The notes under the pieces were generated by a model. That model was not told the origin of the DNA. It worked only from the letters and a program-made list of their open reading frames with translations, and did not search any database. DNA of 64,000 bases from Galaxea fascicularis (lineage: Eukaryota > Cnidaria > Anthozoa > Scleractinia > Euphylliidae). Position 1 is the stretch's first letter. Each line of letters opens with the position of its first letter. The stretch spans positions 19,652,670 through 19,716,669 of the forward strand of contig OX419343.1 of NCBI GenBank assembly GCA_948470475.1. The letters run 5' to 3'. Made by a program: the position numbers and the translations under genes. This document shows positions 12,301 through 21,400 of this stretch, piece after piece.

Positions 12301-15300
12301 CGCTATGTCGCGAGGACAGCGAGGCATGGACGATTTCCCCGCTATTAAAAAAGTTCATTATGCGTTTTCTTGGTAAAGCGTATTTACTGCTTGATTTTGT
12401 TATTGATTAGGGGTAGAATGAACGGAATGCCGCCTATTACGAGTATTTCTACTCAGTGCGGTATGGTCCCAAGGCAGCACGCCCACATTATCAACTGTTA
12501 ATCCTTTGTTCTGCAGCGCAAGCTCAGTGGAATCCTCAGATGATGAAGACGACAGTTCCATAGATGATATGCTACGAACTGATGAAAGTTACAGAAAGGG
12601 GTATGCAACAGATGTTAATAAACTTAATGAGCATTCAGACTCCGAATTCTCTTGACTTGTCTGGACCGATTATCATCATCATTATCACCCTCATCTTCTG
12701 AAATAGTCTCGACACCGACTTTCCATGCTACGCAACGAACACGGCTAGCAGTGCACGACTTATCGACTAAAACGTTTCCTCTGTGAATCATTTTGAACCG
12801 CTTGGACATCGCTTTAGACTCCTTTATATTGTTCACTCTGCGTCCGGGAGTAGAATGGATGGACAGCCGTCTGTAAGGTATAACCCCAAAGCAACACGTC
12901 CATTATATAACCTCTTCATTCTCACATCCGCAGCTCACGCAAACTGAAACCCACTGATGATAAAGTTGATAGTTTAAGAGATGATATGCTCCAAACCGAC
13001 GAACATGACAAGAAAAGGTAATAAACACATGATTTTAGATGACATTAGCTTTCTGTTACAGGCTACTACACTAAAACCTGAGCCGCCTTTTAAAAGGCCT
13101 TTTTGTCCGGCTCTTGTTAAAGCGTTTGTAGCCGCATTTATTTTGAACATGGTAATGAACAGCCTGCACACCAATGCCGGGCTACTCTGGACACTGCGCA
13201 CACTTCACTTGTTCTTTGGCTGCATTATATTTATTTCTTCTTTTTTAAACCATTATCCGCATGATTGTCATAGAGTTAATTTCAACTAAAAAAAAGGACA
13301 AAAGTTACCATCGTTATCTAGTTCTCAAGTGACCCCAACAAACAAATACTTTGGTTATTTTCCCACAAATTTCATTAACATAGAATTTTGTTTATGGCGC
13401 GCCGTAGTTCTGTCGTACAATGCATAGGAGCATTTTGCATTTAAATTGTAAACATCCACAGGGATGCCAAGAATATAATATTAAATCAAACCGTAAGGGA
13501 TTACAGAGCGTCAACAGTCCAAAACGGAACTACTTTAGAAAACCCTCATAACACATTCTGTCTCAGTCTTCACTCATTTGGTGGCCGTTGTTGGATCTTG
13601 AATATATGACACTGATGACAAACCTACTACATTATTTCATAAGCATTTCATTTGTGCAGATTATCCGCCAAGGCTTGCTCAAGTGTGCATGCATATAATG
13701 AACGATAAACAAATTGAAAATTTCACCTTTTTAGTTTGCAAATTTAACTTAGAGCTCGAAACTAAATGTCCTGACATACTGAAACGTGTTTTTACGCCCA
13801 GTGACAATGCTAGACTCAAACAGTGTTGAGAAAAGACTCATTAACAATGTTTAGCATGCGCAGCCCACAGAAGTGGGTTACAAGAGAGTCTTACTGTGTC
13901 CCAGTCTCTTCTCGAGTTTGTTTGCCATTAGGGTTAGCACTCGTTGACAACGTTCAAAATGATCTTTACTTAAGGATTAAGAGAAGAAAAGTAACAGTAT
14001 AGTGTAGGCCTCGAATCCGGGTCTTTTGCTTATTTACTAGAAGCCATGTCCACTACACCGACCAGGAGCATCAATTTTTAACATAATTATATGGATTGCC
14101 CAAGACTATATTAATGAAAGCAAACCATTCCAAATCAGTCCTTAAGCCTTATTAGTGTAGATCAGTACTAAACCCTTGAAAGCTGCTCCTTTTCTTTCTG
14201 CATCTCTGTAAGGTCTAAGTGTGACTTTTCTTTTGTTTTCCGTTTTTTCTCGCAATTTTGTCATGTAGCTTATTCCATCTTTTCAGTGTTTCTGCGCGCA
14301 ATTTTTTAGTTTGTTTAGTCTTTTTGTGTAATTTTTCACTCCGTCATTAGCCTCTCGTTTCTCGTCGTTAGCGCCGTTTTTGTTTCTTTAGTTGTTTGTC
14401 CGCATGATTTTTTCGCTGTATATAACGCTATCGTAAACAATATTTTTGGTCAGTTAGTTTCAATCCACGCTAAGCGCAGCGAGTCCTTTCTTTTTATTTT
14501 AAGTTTGTGCGTTTTTGAGCAGTTCCGCTACCGCAGCGATTTCTTGTCTTTTTTTGTGGCCGCATCAATGTAAGTATTAAGGTTTTCGTTATATATTTGA
14601 ACACTCGTCATTTCGTTTTGTCAAGTTTCTTTTTGTAAATATTACTTTGTAATTTTTGTTTCTGTAGTTTTTTAGTTTCAACCTAAGTCTGTCTCAATGT
14701 TTTTCTTGGACATTGGTTGTCGAGTTAAATTTTATGCCGCAAAATCCCCGCACTTTGCAGTTTCAATCTCTATTATCTCAGTTTGTTGCCTAATGAATGG
14801 GGTTGTGCAATCGTATGCGCGACAAATCTGATGATAAAGATTACTATGCTGTGTAAACGTCATCTGAAGTCCACAGTCCTAGACGGTACTCAAAAATTCT
14901 AACGAGGCCACGCAACAAACCGTCTTTCGTCAATCCTGTTGTGTTTTGTTTATAGGCCCAGACTATCTCACCACCCTGCTAGTGTCGCATTGGACGAAAA
15001 CCAGCTGGAACCTTACTGCCACACTAAAGAATATAGCATCGGTAACGATGTAATTCCGCCATGGGTGTATGAGGATGACAAATACTACATAAATTTCTAT
15101 CGACCACAAAAGGAAGTGAAGTGTAATCCCCCAAGCGGCAGTAACTCTATAATGATCGATGATGTGCCGCATGAAATTTGTAATGCAGTGTCTAATTGCT
15201 TCCAGGAAAAAAAGAATGTCGAAGTTCGTTTCTATAGTATTCTTCCGTTTGAAAAGAAAGTAAAAACGTATTTATTAGGTGTTGGTTGCATATGTGTGAG

Positions 15301-15325
15301 AACCGAAAACATCGGTGGCAGATAG
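6172..15325 (+). CDS. Probable secreted IL-17-like protein with tandem acidic-repeat exons
   Basis: Joined exons: 6172-6314, 10711-10794, 10973-11056, 11361-11444, 12517-12600, 12934-13017, 14956-15325. All joints are GT-AG and keep one frame (phase 2 throughout after the first). The predicted order is a hydrophobic leader-like segment (IILLACIF), a short basic/acidic pro-segment, five 28-residue acidic repeats around the core SSDDEEDS, then a 122-residue C-terminal domain with six cysteines. That domain has PPWVY, a cysteine exactly 20 residues after the Trp (EVKC), and a terminal GVGCICV. This matches the SPW-Y...A-C...VGCTCV layout of IL-17 cystine-knot cytokines. The last splice joint creates KKR, a possible proprotein-convertase site. 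The initiating ATG exon is not found. The gene model and IL-17 identity are inferences from phase, spacing and motif. Confidence 0.5.
6315..7654. other. Non-coding intron-like stretch
   Basis: No conserved coding frame or clear repeat recognised. If the gene model is right, this is the 5' part of the long first visible intron. Confidence 0.4.
7655..7955 (+). repeat. Degenerate tandem repeats of a CAAACTTAA unit
   Basis: About ten diverged copies of a roughly 22-30 bp unit built on CAAACTTAA(C/T)AAAA and TGCGTGCAAACTTA follow one another. Unit length varies through small indels. A poly-G tract at about 7979-8001 follows. Looks like an ageing minisatellite inside the intron. Confidence 0.6.
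8080..8570 (+). repeat. Two decayed copies of the 10.6-13.0 kb exon-intron module
   Basis: The stretch around 8165-8215 (GCAGCGGGCCGTACGGCA and following) matches the intron part at 11155-11210. A tail CAGTAAGAGGTATTGAACAG at about 8251-8270 matches the end of repeat exon 1 plus its donor. A second exon tail with GTTACCGTGAAAGATACCG near 8520-8540 matches repeat exon 3, with the donor GGTATGG changed to GATACCG. CAT-type microsatellites sit at 8270-8290 and 8360-8395, as in the other modules. The acidic core of each exon is missing, so these look non-functional. Confidence 0.6.
8777..8843. repeat. Short inverted repeat (hairpin)
   Basis: The arms GCAGTGTTTTATCAGGT (8777-8793) and ACCTGATAAAACACTGC (8827-8843) are perfect complements around a short spacer. 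It is probably the remnant of a foldback element. Confidence 0.7.
8871..10295. other. Non-coding stretch with one DNA-transposon remnant
   Basis: No gene recognised. At 9917 begins TACAGTAGAACCCCGG followed by repeated AACTCGAACTCGGATAACTCGAA phrases to about 10125. This style is typical of Tigger/pogo-type termini and their MITEs. The other terminus is not clear. Confidence 0.45.
10296..10482 (+). repeat. Dispersed repeat, inverted copy at 16440-16628
   Basis: About 187 bp from TTGGCCGTTCCGAAATTC to CATACAAACGTCTCTAATTT is highly similar, in reverse orientation, to 16440-16628. It probably represents one terminus of a foldback-type DNA element, since the second copy is itself part of a foldback. 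Confidence 0.7.
10711..10794 (+). CDS. Acidic repeat exon 1
   Basis: 84 nt; acceptor TTCTGCAG, donor GG|GTATGG. Codes SSRTVESSDDEEDS, then FINDMLRIDERYSK. It ends in GG rather than AG, so the split codon becomes Gly. Confidence 0.6.
10973..11056 (+). CDS. Acidic repeat exon 2
   Basis: 84 nt; acceptor CCTCCGTAG, donor AG|GTATGG. Codes SSTVESSDDEEDS, then QMDDMLQTSQNYGK. Split codon AG|C gives Ser at the joint. Confidence 0.6.
11361..11444 (+). CDS. Acidic repeat exon 3
   Basis: 84 nt; acceptor CATCCGTAG, donor AG|GTATGG. Codes SSTVKSQDDEEDS, then ILDDMLQVDQSYRE. The GATAA-tailed LINE begins about 100 bp downstream. Confidence 0.6.
11551..12120 (-). mobile_element. LINE 3' fragment with (TTATC)n tail
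   Basis: On the minus strand, about 11906-12025 codes CDQIERAQKRALRIVYP and LSYREALADAYLMSPFKRRE, the conserved tail motif of non-LTR reverse transcriptases. The element continues into a 3' UTR, an AATAAACGATTTATC phrase and a tandem (TTATC)n tail, seen as GATAA units at 11551-11580. It has landed in the intron between repeat exons 3 and 4, so it is younger than that duplication. Confidence 0.75.
12180..12275. repeat. CAT/TCA microsatellite
   Basis: Run of imperfect TCATCATCG/TCATCACCG triplets. It occupies the same position after a repeat exon as the shorter CAT tracts at 11080-11130, 11500-11550 and 12670-12700, so it belongs to the duplicated module. Confidence 0.75.
12517..12600 (+). CDS. 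Acidic repeat exon 4
   Basis: 84 nt; acceptor TTCTGCAG, donor GG|GTATGC. Codes ASSVESSDDEDDSS, then IDDMLRTDESYRK. It is closest to exon 1 in both exon and upstream intron, which suggests these two modules share the most recent duplication. Confidence 0.6.
12934..13017 (+). CDS. Acidic repeat exon 5 (diverged)
   Basis: 84 nt; acceptor CATCCGCAG, donor AG|GTAATA. Codes SRKLKPTDDKVDS, then LRDDMLQTDEHDKK. It has lost the ESSDDEED core but keeps DDMLQTDE. Joined to the terminal exon it gives DKKR followed by PRLSHH, a candidate dibasic processing site. Confidence 0.55.
13018..14955. other. Intron-like stretch before the cysteine-rich exon
   Basis: No coding frame with support. From about 14160 to 14750 the plus strand is notably T-rich, with TTTTGTTT and TTTCGTTT motifs. 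A CGAATCC phrase near 14022 resembles a tRNA B box but lacks an A box at the right distance. I see nothing else. Confidence 0.45.
14956..15325 (+). CDS. Terminal six-cysteine (IL-17-like) exon
   Basis: Strong acceptor TTTGTTTATAG before 14956; stop TAG at 15323-15325; 122 residues plus one split codon. Six cysteines occur in PYC, EVKC, EIC, SNC, GC and IC. PPWVYEDD has its Trp codon at 15062 and the EVKC Cys codon at 15122, exactly 20 residues apart, the same spacing I recall for IL-17 A/D-type proteins. The GVGCICV end mirrors the IL-17 VGCTCV end. Lacking a CxCxxC cluster at the first knot position, it would be a divergent member. Another cystine-knot or a lineage-specific fold is possible. 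Confidence 0.6.
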
Positions 15326-16210
15326 GTGGGATAGAATCACCCAGAATCATTCCACAAAATACTTCAATTTCCTTCAGGTGGAATCAAACAGTCACAGAAC
15401 ACTAATGTTCTTGTTTTAGTGTTCGAAAACCTTGAAGCTTTTTGCTTTAGGTAGCCACAGATGAGTTATACCCAAGTTTAGCCTGTGTAAAAGCCAGTAA
15501 GCCACCACCGTGTTTGCAAAGCATTGTAAAAACGTTATAACCTGGAGCAGAGGATAATCCAAAACTAATTTTTGGACCCTGATTTATTTTCAAACATTAA
15601 CATTGAGACCGTCTTGTATGATGCTGTGTAGTGTTGTCATTTGTTTCCCAAAGAAAGGGGGGGGGGGGGGAGGGAAATCTGAAGTTTTATCAAAGCTCGG
15701 GTACCAGGAAGATAACGCAAACGTCCTTTGATGATTTTGTTGAAAAAGATGAAAAATTGTAACATAGTGGGCCACTCAATTAGGGTACAGAAGTGTAATT
15801 AAAAAAATAAGAGTGAAACAAGAATCGTGTCTTTGAAGTTTCAATAACTTCTATCGCAGCATTTCCTTAATTTACCTGGCGATTCAATGAGATGAATAAT
15901 ATTATGTAATGAGATAACAATAGCACTGATGAAATGGTGCATTTCAGAATAAAGAAAATTACCAATCACGAGCGCAGTAACATAGCACCCAAGCATACCC
16001 CAACGACCTCCGACAATCAGCAGAAAACATTTCTATACCCATTTCCAACAATCTCTTATTTTTTTACTCCACCAATGTACAGTTCGCTTAAATTAAAGCG
16101 GTGTACGTTCAGGGATCGAACCTTTTTTCAACAAAATTCCAGGACTTTTCCAGGCCTCATATTTTTTTTCTTGTTGTATTTTCTCATCTGGCTGCTTTTC
16201 AATGCTCAAA

Positions 16211-16460
16211 ATCCATACAAACGTCTCTAATTTTGAGGCTGCGTCCCCCAAAACCATATAAACTCTTAAAAATATTATTCAGTTTTCTGACGACTGTAAG
16301 TCTCGTCATCCACCTACTATTTGGAAATAACTCAGATGAAAATCAATGTTTGCCAAGTTTTAAGAATATCACAGAATTCGTAAAAAAAAAAAACAAAAAA
16401 AAACAACAGAATTTGTATGGTTTTGGGGACGCTGTCACCAAATTAGACATTTGTATGAAT
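16211..16460. repeat. Foldback element, part of a dispersed repeat
   Basis: CCATACAAACGTCTCTAATT and GCGTCCCCCAAAACCATA at 16211-16262 face TATGGTTTTGGGGACGC and ATTAGACATTTGTATG at about 16416-16460 in inverted order. The right arm runs on into the 16440-16628 repeat shared with 10296-10482. Confidence 0.6.
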
Positions 16461-16628
16461 TTTGAACCATGTTTCAAGGTCCGTAACTTGGTCTCTGTTC
16501 AACCTAAAAGAATCAAACTTGGTCAAACGACCAATCTCAATGTTATCTGTCATGTGATAGTGTCATTTTATCGATTACTTCAAATTTGAAACTCGCCCCA
16601 GTTCCCTTTTGAATTTCGGAACGGCCAA
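16440..16628 (-). repeat. Dispersed repeat, inverted copy of 10296-10482
   Basis: Reads as the reverse complement of 10296-10482 with scattered substitutions and small indels, ending in CGGAACGGCCAA. Confidence 0.7.
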
Positions 16629-18494
16629 TAGGAATGCTCGGATTTACCTCAACACTACCTTGCCATATAATAAACATTCTGCGCACTCCCAGCCTGCAGT
16701 GCAGGCGCATTTTAGCGCCCAGTTGTTTCGCCGCCATCCTCGATCTTTGAAGCGGAGGAAGGTTGGGGAGAGAAGGACATTGCTCCCAAGGGTGCTGGCG
16801 ATAAACCGTATTCTGTCATTGCATGAGAAGCTATTCCGTTAACCCTTAAGGTCCTGACATCAACGTACATATTCTCTTAACTGGTCTACTCATATATTGT
16901 ATCAGGCGGTCACCCTTGGGGAATGATCAAGTGACCTAATACAGGTCTGACCAATGTGAGACATAATCAAGGCGAATTATCCATCACCAAACAAATTGAC
17001 CTGAAAGATTTTTTTCTCTCTCCTTGTGCCAAACGAATATAAATAAAAGATCACTACGCGCCATGTACAATATATCAAGTGCACTGGTAGGGTAAATTTT
17101 AACAAAGTGACCGTTAAAATAGAGAAGACAATAGAAAATAGCTTGTTGGTACTTTGGAAAAGGTGACCCCCGACCGCAACCGCCTAATAGAAGTGATCGT
17201 TTAATGCAGGACAGTATAAATTAAGGGAAACGATTTCCGGGATTTGGGTAAAAGACCGCTTAATGGAGGGTGACCGCCTTAATACAGGTTTGATTGTACT
17301 AGTTCAGAGAATTTGGTTACTAAACATCAAGACATTTCATTAGATTTCGATGGTCATTTCCTTTATTCTCGTAACCAGTGTGTGAAACTAGGCTATGGTC
17401 ACTGTTAGGTTTACTGGGTTCATTCCGAAAACAGATTAGGTCCCAAAAAAAATAATGAAAAACATTTTGAAAGAATTATTAACGAAAGAACATGACGTTT
17501 CGGGGTCATCTTGTCGCCATCATCAAAGGTAAGTTTTTAGAGTCTTAATTAGGATATGTAGTTTAATTATGAAAAGTTTAAATGTCAGGAATATTCAGCC
17601 GGGTAAGCTAATTCAGTAAACAGTTTTGCACGAATGGAGCCCCAATGTGTGTTTAAGGTTGATTTCTTTTCCTTGAGTAACTGCATCTCATAAATTACAA
17701 GCATTCTAACACCAGGATGGGAAAACTTTATTAGCTGCCATTAGTCCTGATATATTTTCTTCACATTTAGGTTTTTTTTCTTTACAATTAATGGTGGCGA
17801 CAAGATGGCGCCGAAACGCCATGCACTTTCGTTTCTTTTTCTGTTAAAAAGACCCCATTCTGACATCACTTATGTCCAGAAATGCACCTAACTGGGACTT
17901 TGGGTACTTCATATTACAGACAATTAATTGTAATTTCCATATGTCTTCATGTTTGACAGAATTGCCTGCTTTATGGTGAGGATTAGGGCTAGGAGACACT
18001 TCGTGATGTCTATCATACATAGCATGAATCTCATTAGCGGGCATTTCTGGACATATCTCTCTGGACACGATCATACGTTCAGCATTTTAACCGGTAGAAC
18101 TGTACCTCTTAAAAACCTCTAACGTCACTAGATCTTCATAGGGTGTAGCTTTACTGATTTATAGCTGGCTTCCTTTGTTACGATTGTTTGTCTAACGTTT
18201 CTTCAATCAATCCTGTGAGGTCTTACAAATGGTGCAGGTCCACCCCGGCACTTCAGCCTTGTGAGTTCTGATCGGCGTTTGATGGTGATTTCTTAAAGCG
18301 AACCCTCTCGCTATAACTATTCTTCCTTAAATTTAATGACAATTCTACGGAGTGACAATTATTTCTATCACACCTCTAAGGATCGCTTTGTGTATTTCGA
18401 TCTACTTAACAGAGGCTCGTGAGGATTGCGTTCAGTTTTTCAAAAGAAATCACACCACTGCAAGCTTTTGATCAAAACGTAGAATACACCCACA

Positions 18495-21400
18495 CTATAC
18501 CGTGTTCTCCCGCCCTCTTAATGAGCCAATTAAATGATTACTTTTTGATTCTGTTTGTAACGAAGACAGCACGCATGACGGCCATTCTACTTCAAGCTCC
18601 TCGTCATCCAGCTCCTCCGTCACAAAAATTCGGCTACCATTCACTTGACGCCTCTGGCAGTTGTTTTCCGTGCTATTTCCAACGCCTGCGTTGAGCGGTT
18701 TCTTTGCGAACATTTCAATCATCTTTTTGCTTTTTTCCAGCGAAGATGACGCTAACACTTTATTATTTCCCTTGCTCAAAGAACTGTTTTCTTTGTCCTT
18801 TGTTGATCTTAAATTTGCCAGGAAACGAGAGGGTTTTGACGAAATGTTACTCTTAGAACTATGGTCACCCTCGCCACTTCCAGAATTCTCATCACCGTTG
18901 TGTTTTTCATGTCGCCTGGTTGTCTCGCAGATCGACGGTTCAGTTTTTTCGCTACTAGTATCTTCGCCAACGAAACCATCACTTCCGATTACGAACGAAG
19001 ATTGAATTGGAAATACACCTGTAAGCTCGCCATGAGAATTCAATTCATAAGAGTCATTCGACACAGAAATATCTTTGTCGCTTGTAACAGCTTTCTCACT
19101 TTCCTCGTCAGTTGAAGAATTTCGCCCTCTGTCTTCTTTATTTCCTAAATTTTTACCCGTCACTTTGTTATTAGCCAGAGATTCATTCGAAGCACAGAAA
19201 TTTCTCTCCATACTATTCCCACTTTCACTAGCAGGACTTTCATTACCGCGGGATGGTACGTCATTAATAGCGCTGACCATATCCTCCAGATTTAACCGCT
19301 TCAGAACAAGAGTAGCCTGGCGCGAGTACTCTTCCTGTGGGTCATCCGGGAATCGTGTATGCAGTGCGTTCATACTTCCTAATAAGGCGCTGTTTTGCAT
19401 GGAGCACTCCATGCATGTTACAGCCACAATGGCATCCTGAATAGTAACAAATTCACGGAACATCAATCGCGCATGCGCTTGGGCCAACCTAATTAGGCTC
19501 TCCAGTAACCTGATGGTGGTCCGTGCTGCATTGCGCAGGTCCGCCTGCCGCTGACAGTGGTAGTAACGGCTCAGAATTCTGCAAGAAAATTCAGGCACAT
19601 TTTCAAGTTATTTTGGCTGTTGATTCACGGCCAAAATACGGCTTAAACTCGGTGTGTCCATTTTTTCTACATTATAGCACATTCAACAAAATTGCTCAAT
19701 TGTAACTGGTCGAGAACAGTAATTTGTACTTAGCAGGGGGACCTAAAAGTTTCCATGTCAACAGCGCAAAAGCACAGCCAAACTGGCAAATTTGAAGGTT
19801 TTGAAAAGTGAAATCGGAAGAAAAGATTAAGAGGAATGATTTTTGGCGGAACTTTGTTAAAATACAATAAATAAAAAATTGCGCGACCTCGTACAGTTCG
19901 TAGTTTTGTTGAATGAACTATGAGTAAAACGTCGCACAACAATATTGTACAATTCGTAATTAATAAGCACTCGCCATTTTGAAAGTTTTCGATATAACAC
20001 AAACTGGAATTATGAGGCAGAAACTGTTTTGAAGACACTGTATACACTGTATATTCCACTAACCTGTTACTCTCTGGGGACAGCTGAGGCTTGAGTGTTT
20101 TGATATAACAGAAGTACGCTTGCATTTTATCCATGCCCCACAGTGACTCTGACGAGGAGTCATTTGTACAGGTACCCTTCCCTTCCAAGATAAACGACGA
20201 AACAATTCTAAAACAACAACAATAGAAAGACAACGAAATGGTTCAAGAAAAGGTAACATCAAGCTCAAACTTCAGCTTGCTTGTACATGAGGAACGAAAT
20301 GTAGCGATACTGAAAAGGGCTGTAATGATACTGATAACGGTACACAGCGATATTTCTTACGATACCAAAATCGATATTAGAACAGCATATCGCGAAAGAT
20401 TGTGATGTAGCAAAGTGTTCAACATAAGCAATGAAAATTGCTGTCTTTCAGAGTTCTTACACAATTTCTGCATTTTAGAAATGGAAAAGCAAAATCCATC
20501 AGTTTTTCATCGCATTCGCGTGCCACGTATTATTCAAGATGGCAGACAGCCATACTTCTCTTCTTAGAAGAGAAATAGCCACAAGGCAGGCAGACAGCCT
20601 TTGTTTTAGCACGATGGTAATTAAAGCTTTGCAGCTCGTGAGGTCGAGCAAAAAACATTGTAAAACGAAACCAAAAACTAATTAACAGATTCAGTCTCAA
20701 TTTATATACAAGATTTATACATAATTAAAACAGGTTCTAAAATTTATCGTTAAAACTCAATACTAAGAACCAAAGTTACAACCTTATCGATGAGCTCTAA
20801 ATACAAACCCTTACAGCCTTAAATCTTACTTTAAAATCGCCTATATATAATTAACATCCCTACATCTAAAATTGTCAGTTGTGGAAGCCGAGTGCTCCCA
20901 CCACCGCGCCAACCCTGCCCCCACAGTTAGTCAAGTACTAAAGGCAATAATGTATCTTATCGAGTATCGTATCTTGGCACTTGTATATCGAGAAGAAAAC
21001 ATATCGTTGCAGCCGGCCCTGAGAACGCGCACTGGATGCTAGCCGAACAGGGACTCTATTCATTCAAGTTTTGGTTTTGCGACACTCGCTCTGTGACGAT
21101 CACGATCGATTTCCATATGTAATACACCATTTTGCTAATAATCTGTTCCACGTGAATTGTGGGTAGATCCAGTCCTTTGTGGGGGCAAACAGTCAAAATT
21201 AGAATTTCAAATTATGTCTTTAAACGGCCGTTTGCCCCCACAAAGGACTGGATCTACCCACAATTCACTCACAACTGATCATTAGCAAAATTGTGTTTTG
21301 AACGTCAATCAAAAGCCTTAGTTTTCACGATAAAAAAAATACCATCAATTTGTTTTTCTCTCCACCCGCCTCTCGCCTAGCCCACCTAGGCTAGATCGAC

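Larger units (their letters stand above)
10590..13017 (+). repeat. Tandem array of intron-plus-exon modules (five intact exons)
   Basis: Each module contains, in order: an intron 3' part with a GGGGGTA(A/C)AATGAACGGAATGC-like phrase, a GTATGGTCCCAAAGCA-like phrase, a TCCTTTGTTCTGCAG-like acceptor, an 84-nt exon, the donor GGTATGGAACAGATGTT and a CAT-rich microsatellite. Copies are spaced unevenly because of indels and a LINE insertion at about 11551-12120. All five exons are exactly 84 nt and phase 2/phase 2, so each duplication adds 28 residues with no frame shift. Confidence 0.8.
15326..18494. other. Intergenic, repeat-rich
   Basis: Contains a poly-G tract near 15658-15671, an AATAAA at 15948-15953 (possible 3' end of the upstream gene), the foldback at 16211-16628 and a MITE-like block of GACCGC/TAATACAGG phrases at about 16880-17295. 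A GAAACGTC phrase at 17496-17540 (minus-strand GATGATGGCGACAAGATG) resembles the 3' part of Penelope-like elements. No gene is supported. Confidence 0.5.

Noticed and set aside
14000..14070. tRNA-like CGAATCC segment
   Set aside because: No matching A box and no stems.
17844..18074. 76-aa minus-strand frame downstream of MCM9
   Set aside because: No splice connection to MCM9 exon 8, whose stop is in frame; no family resemblance.
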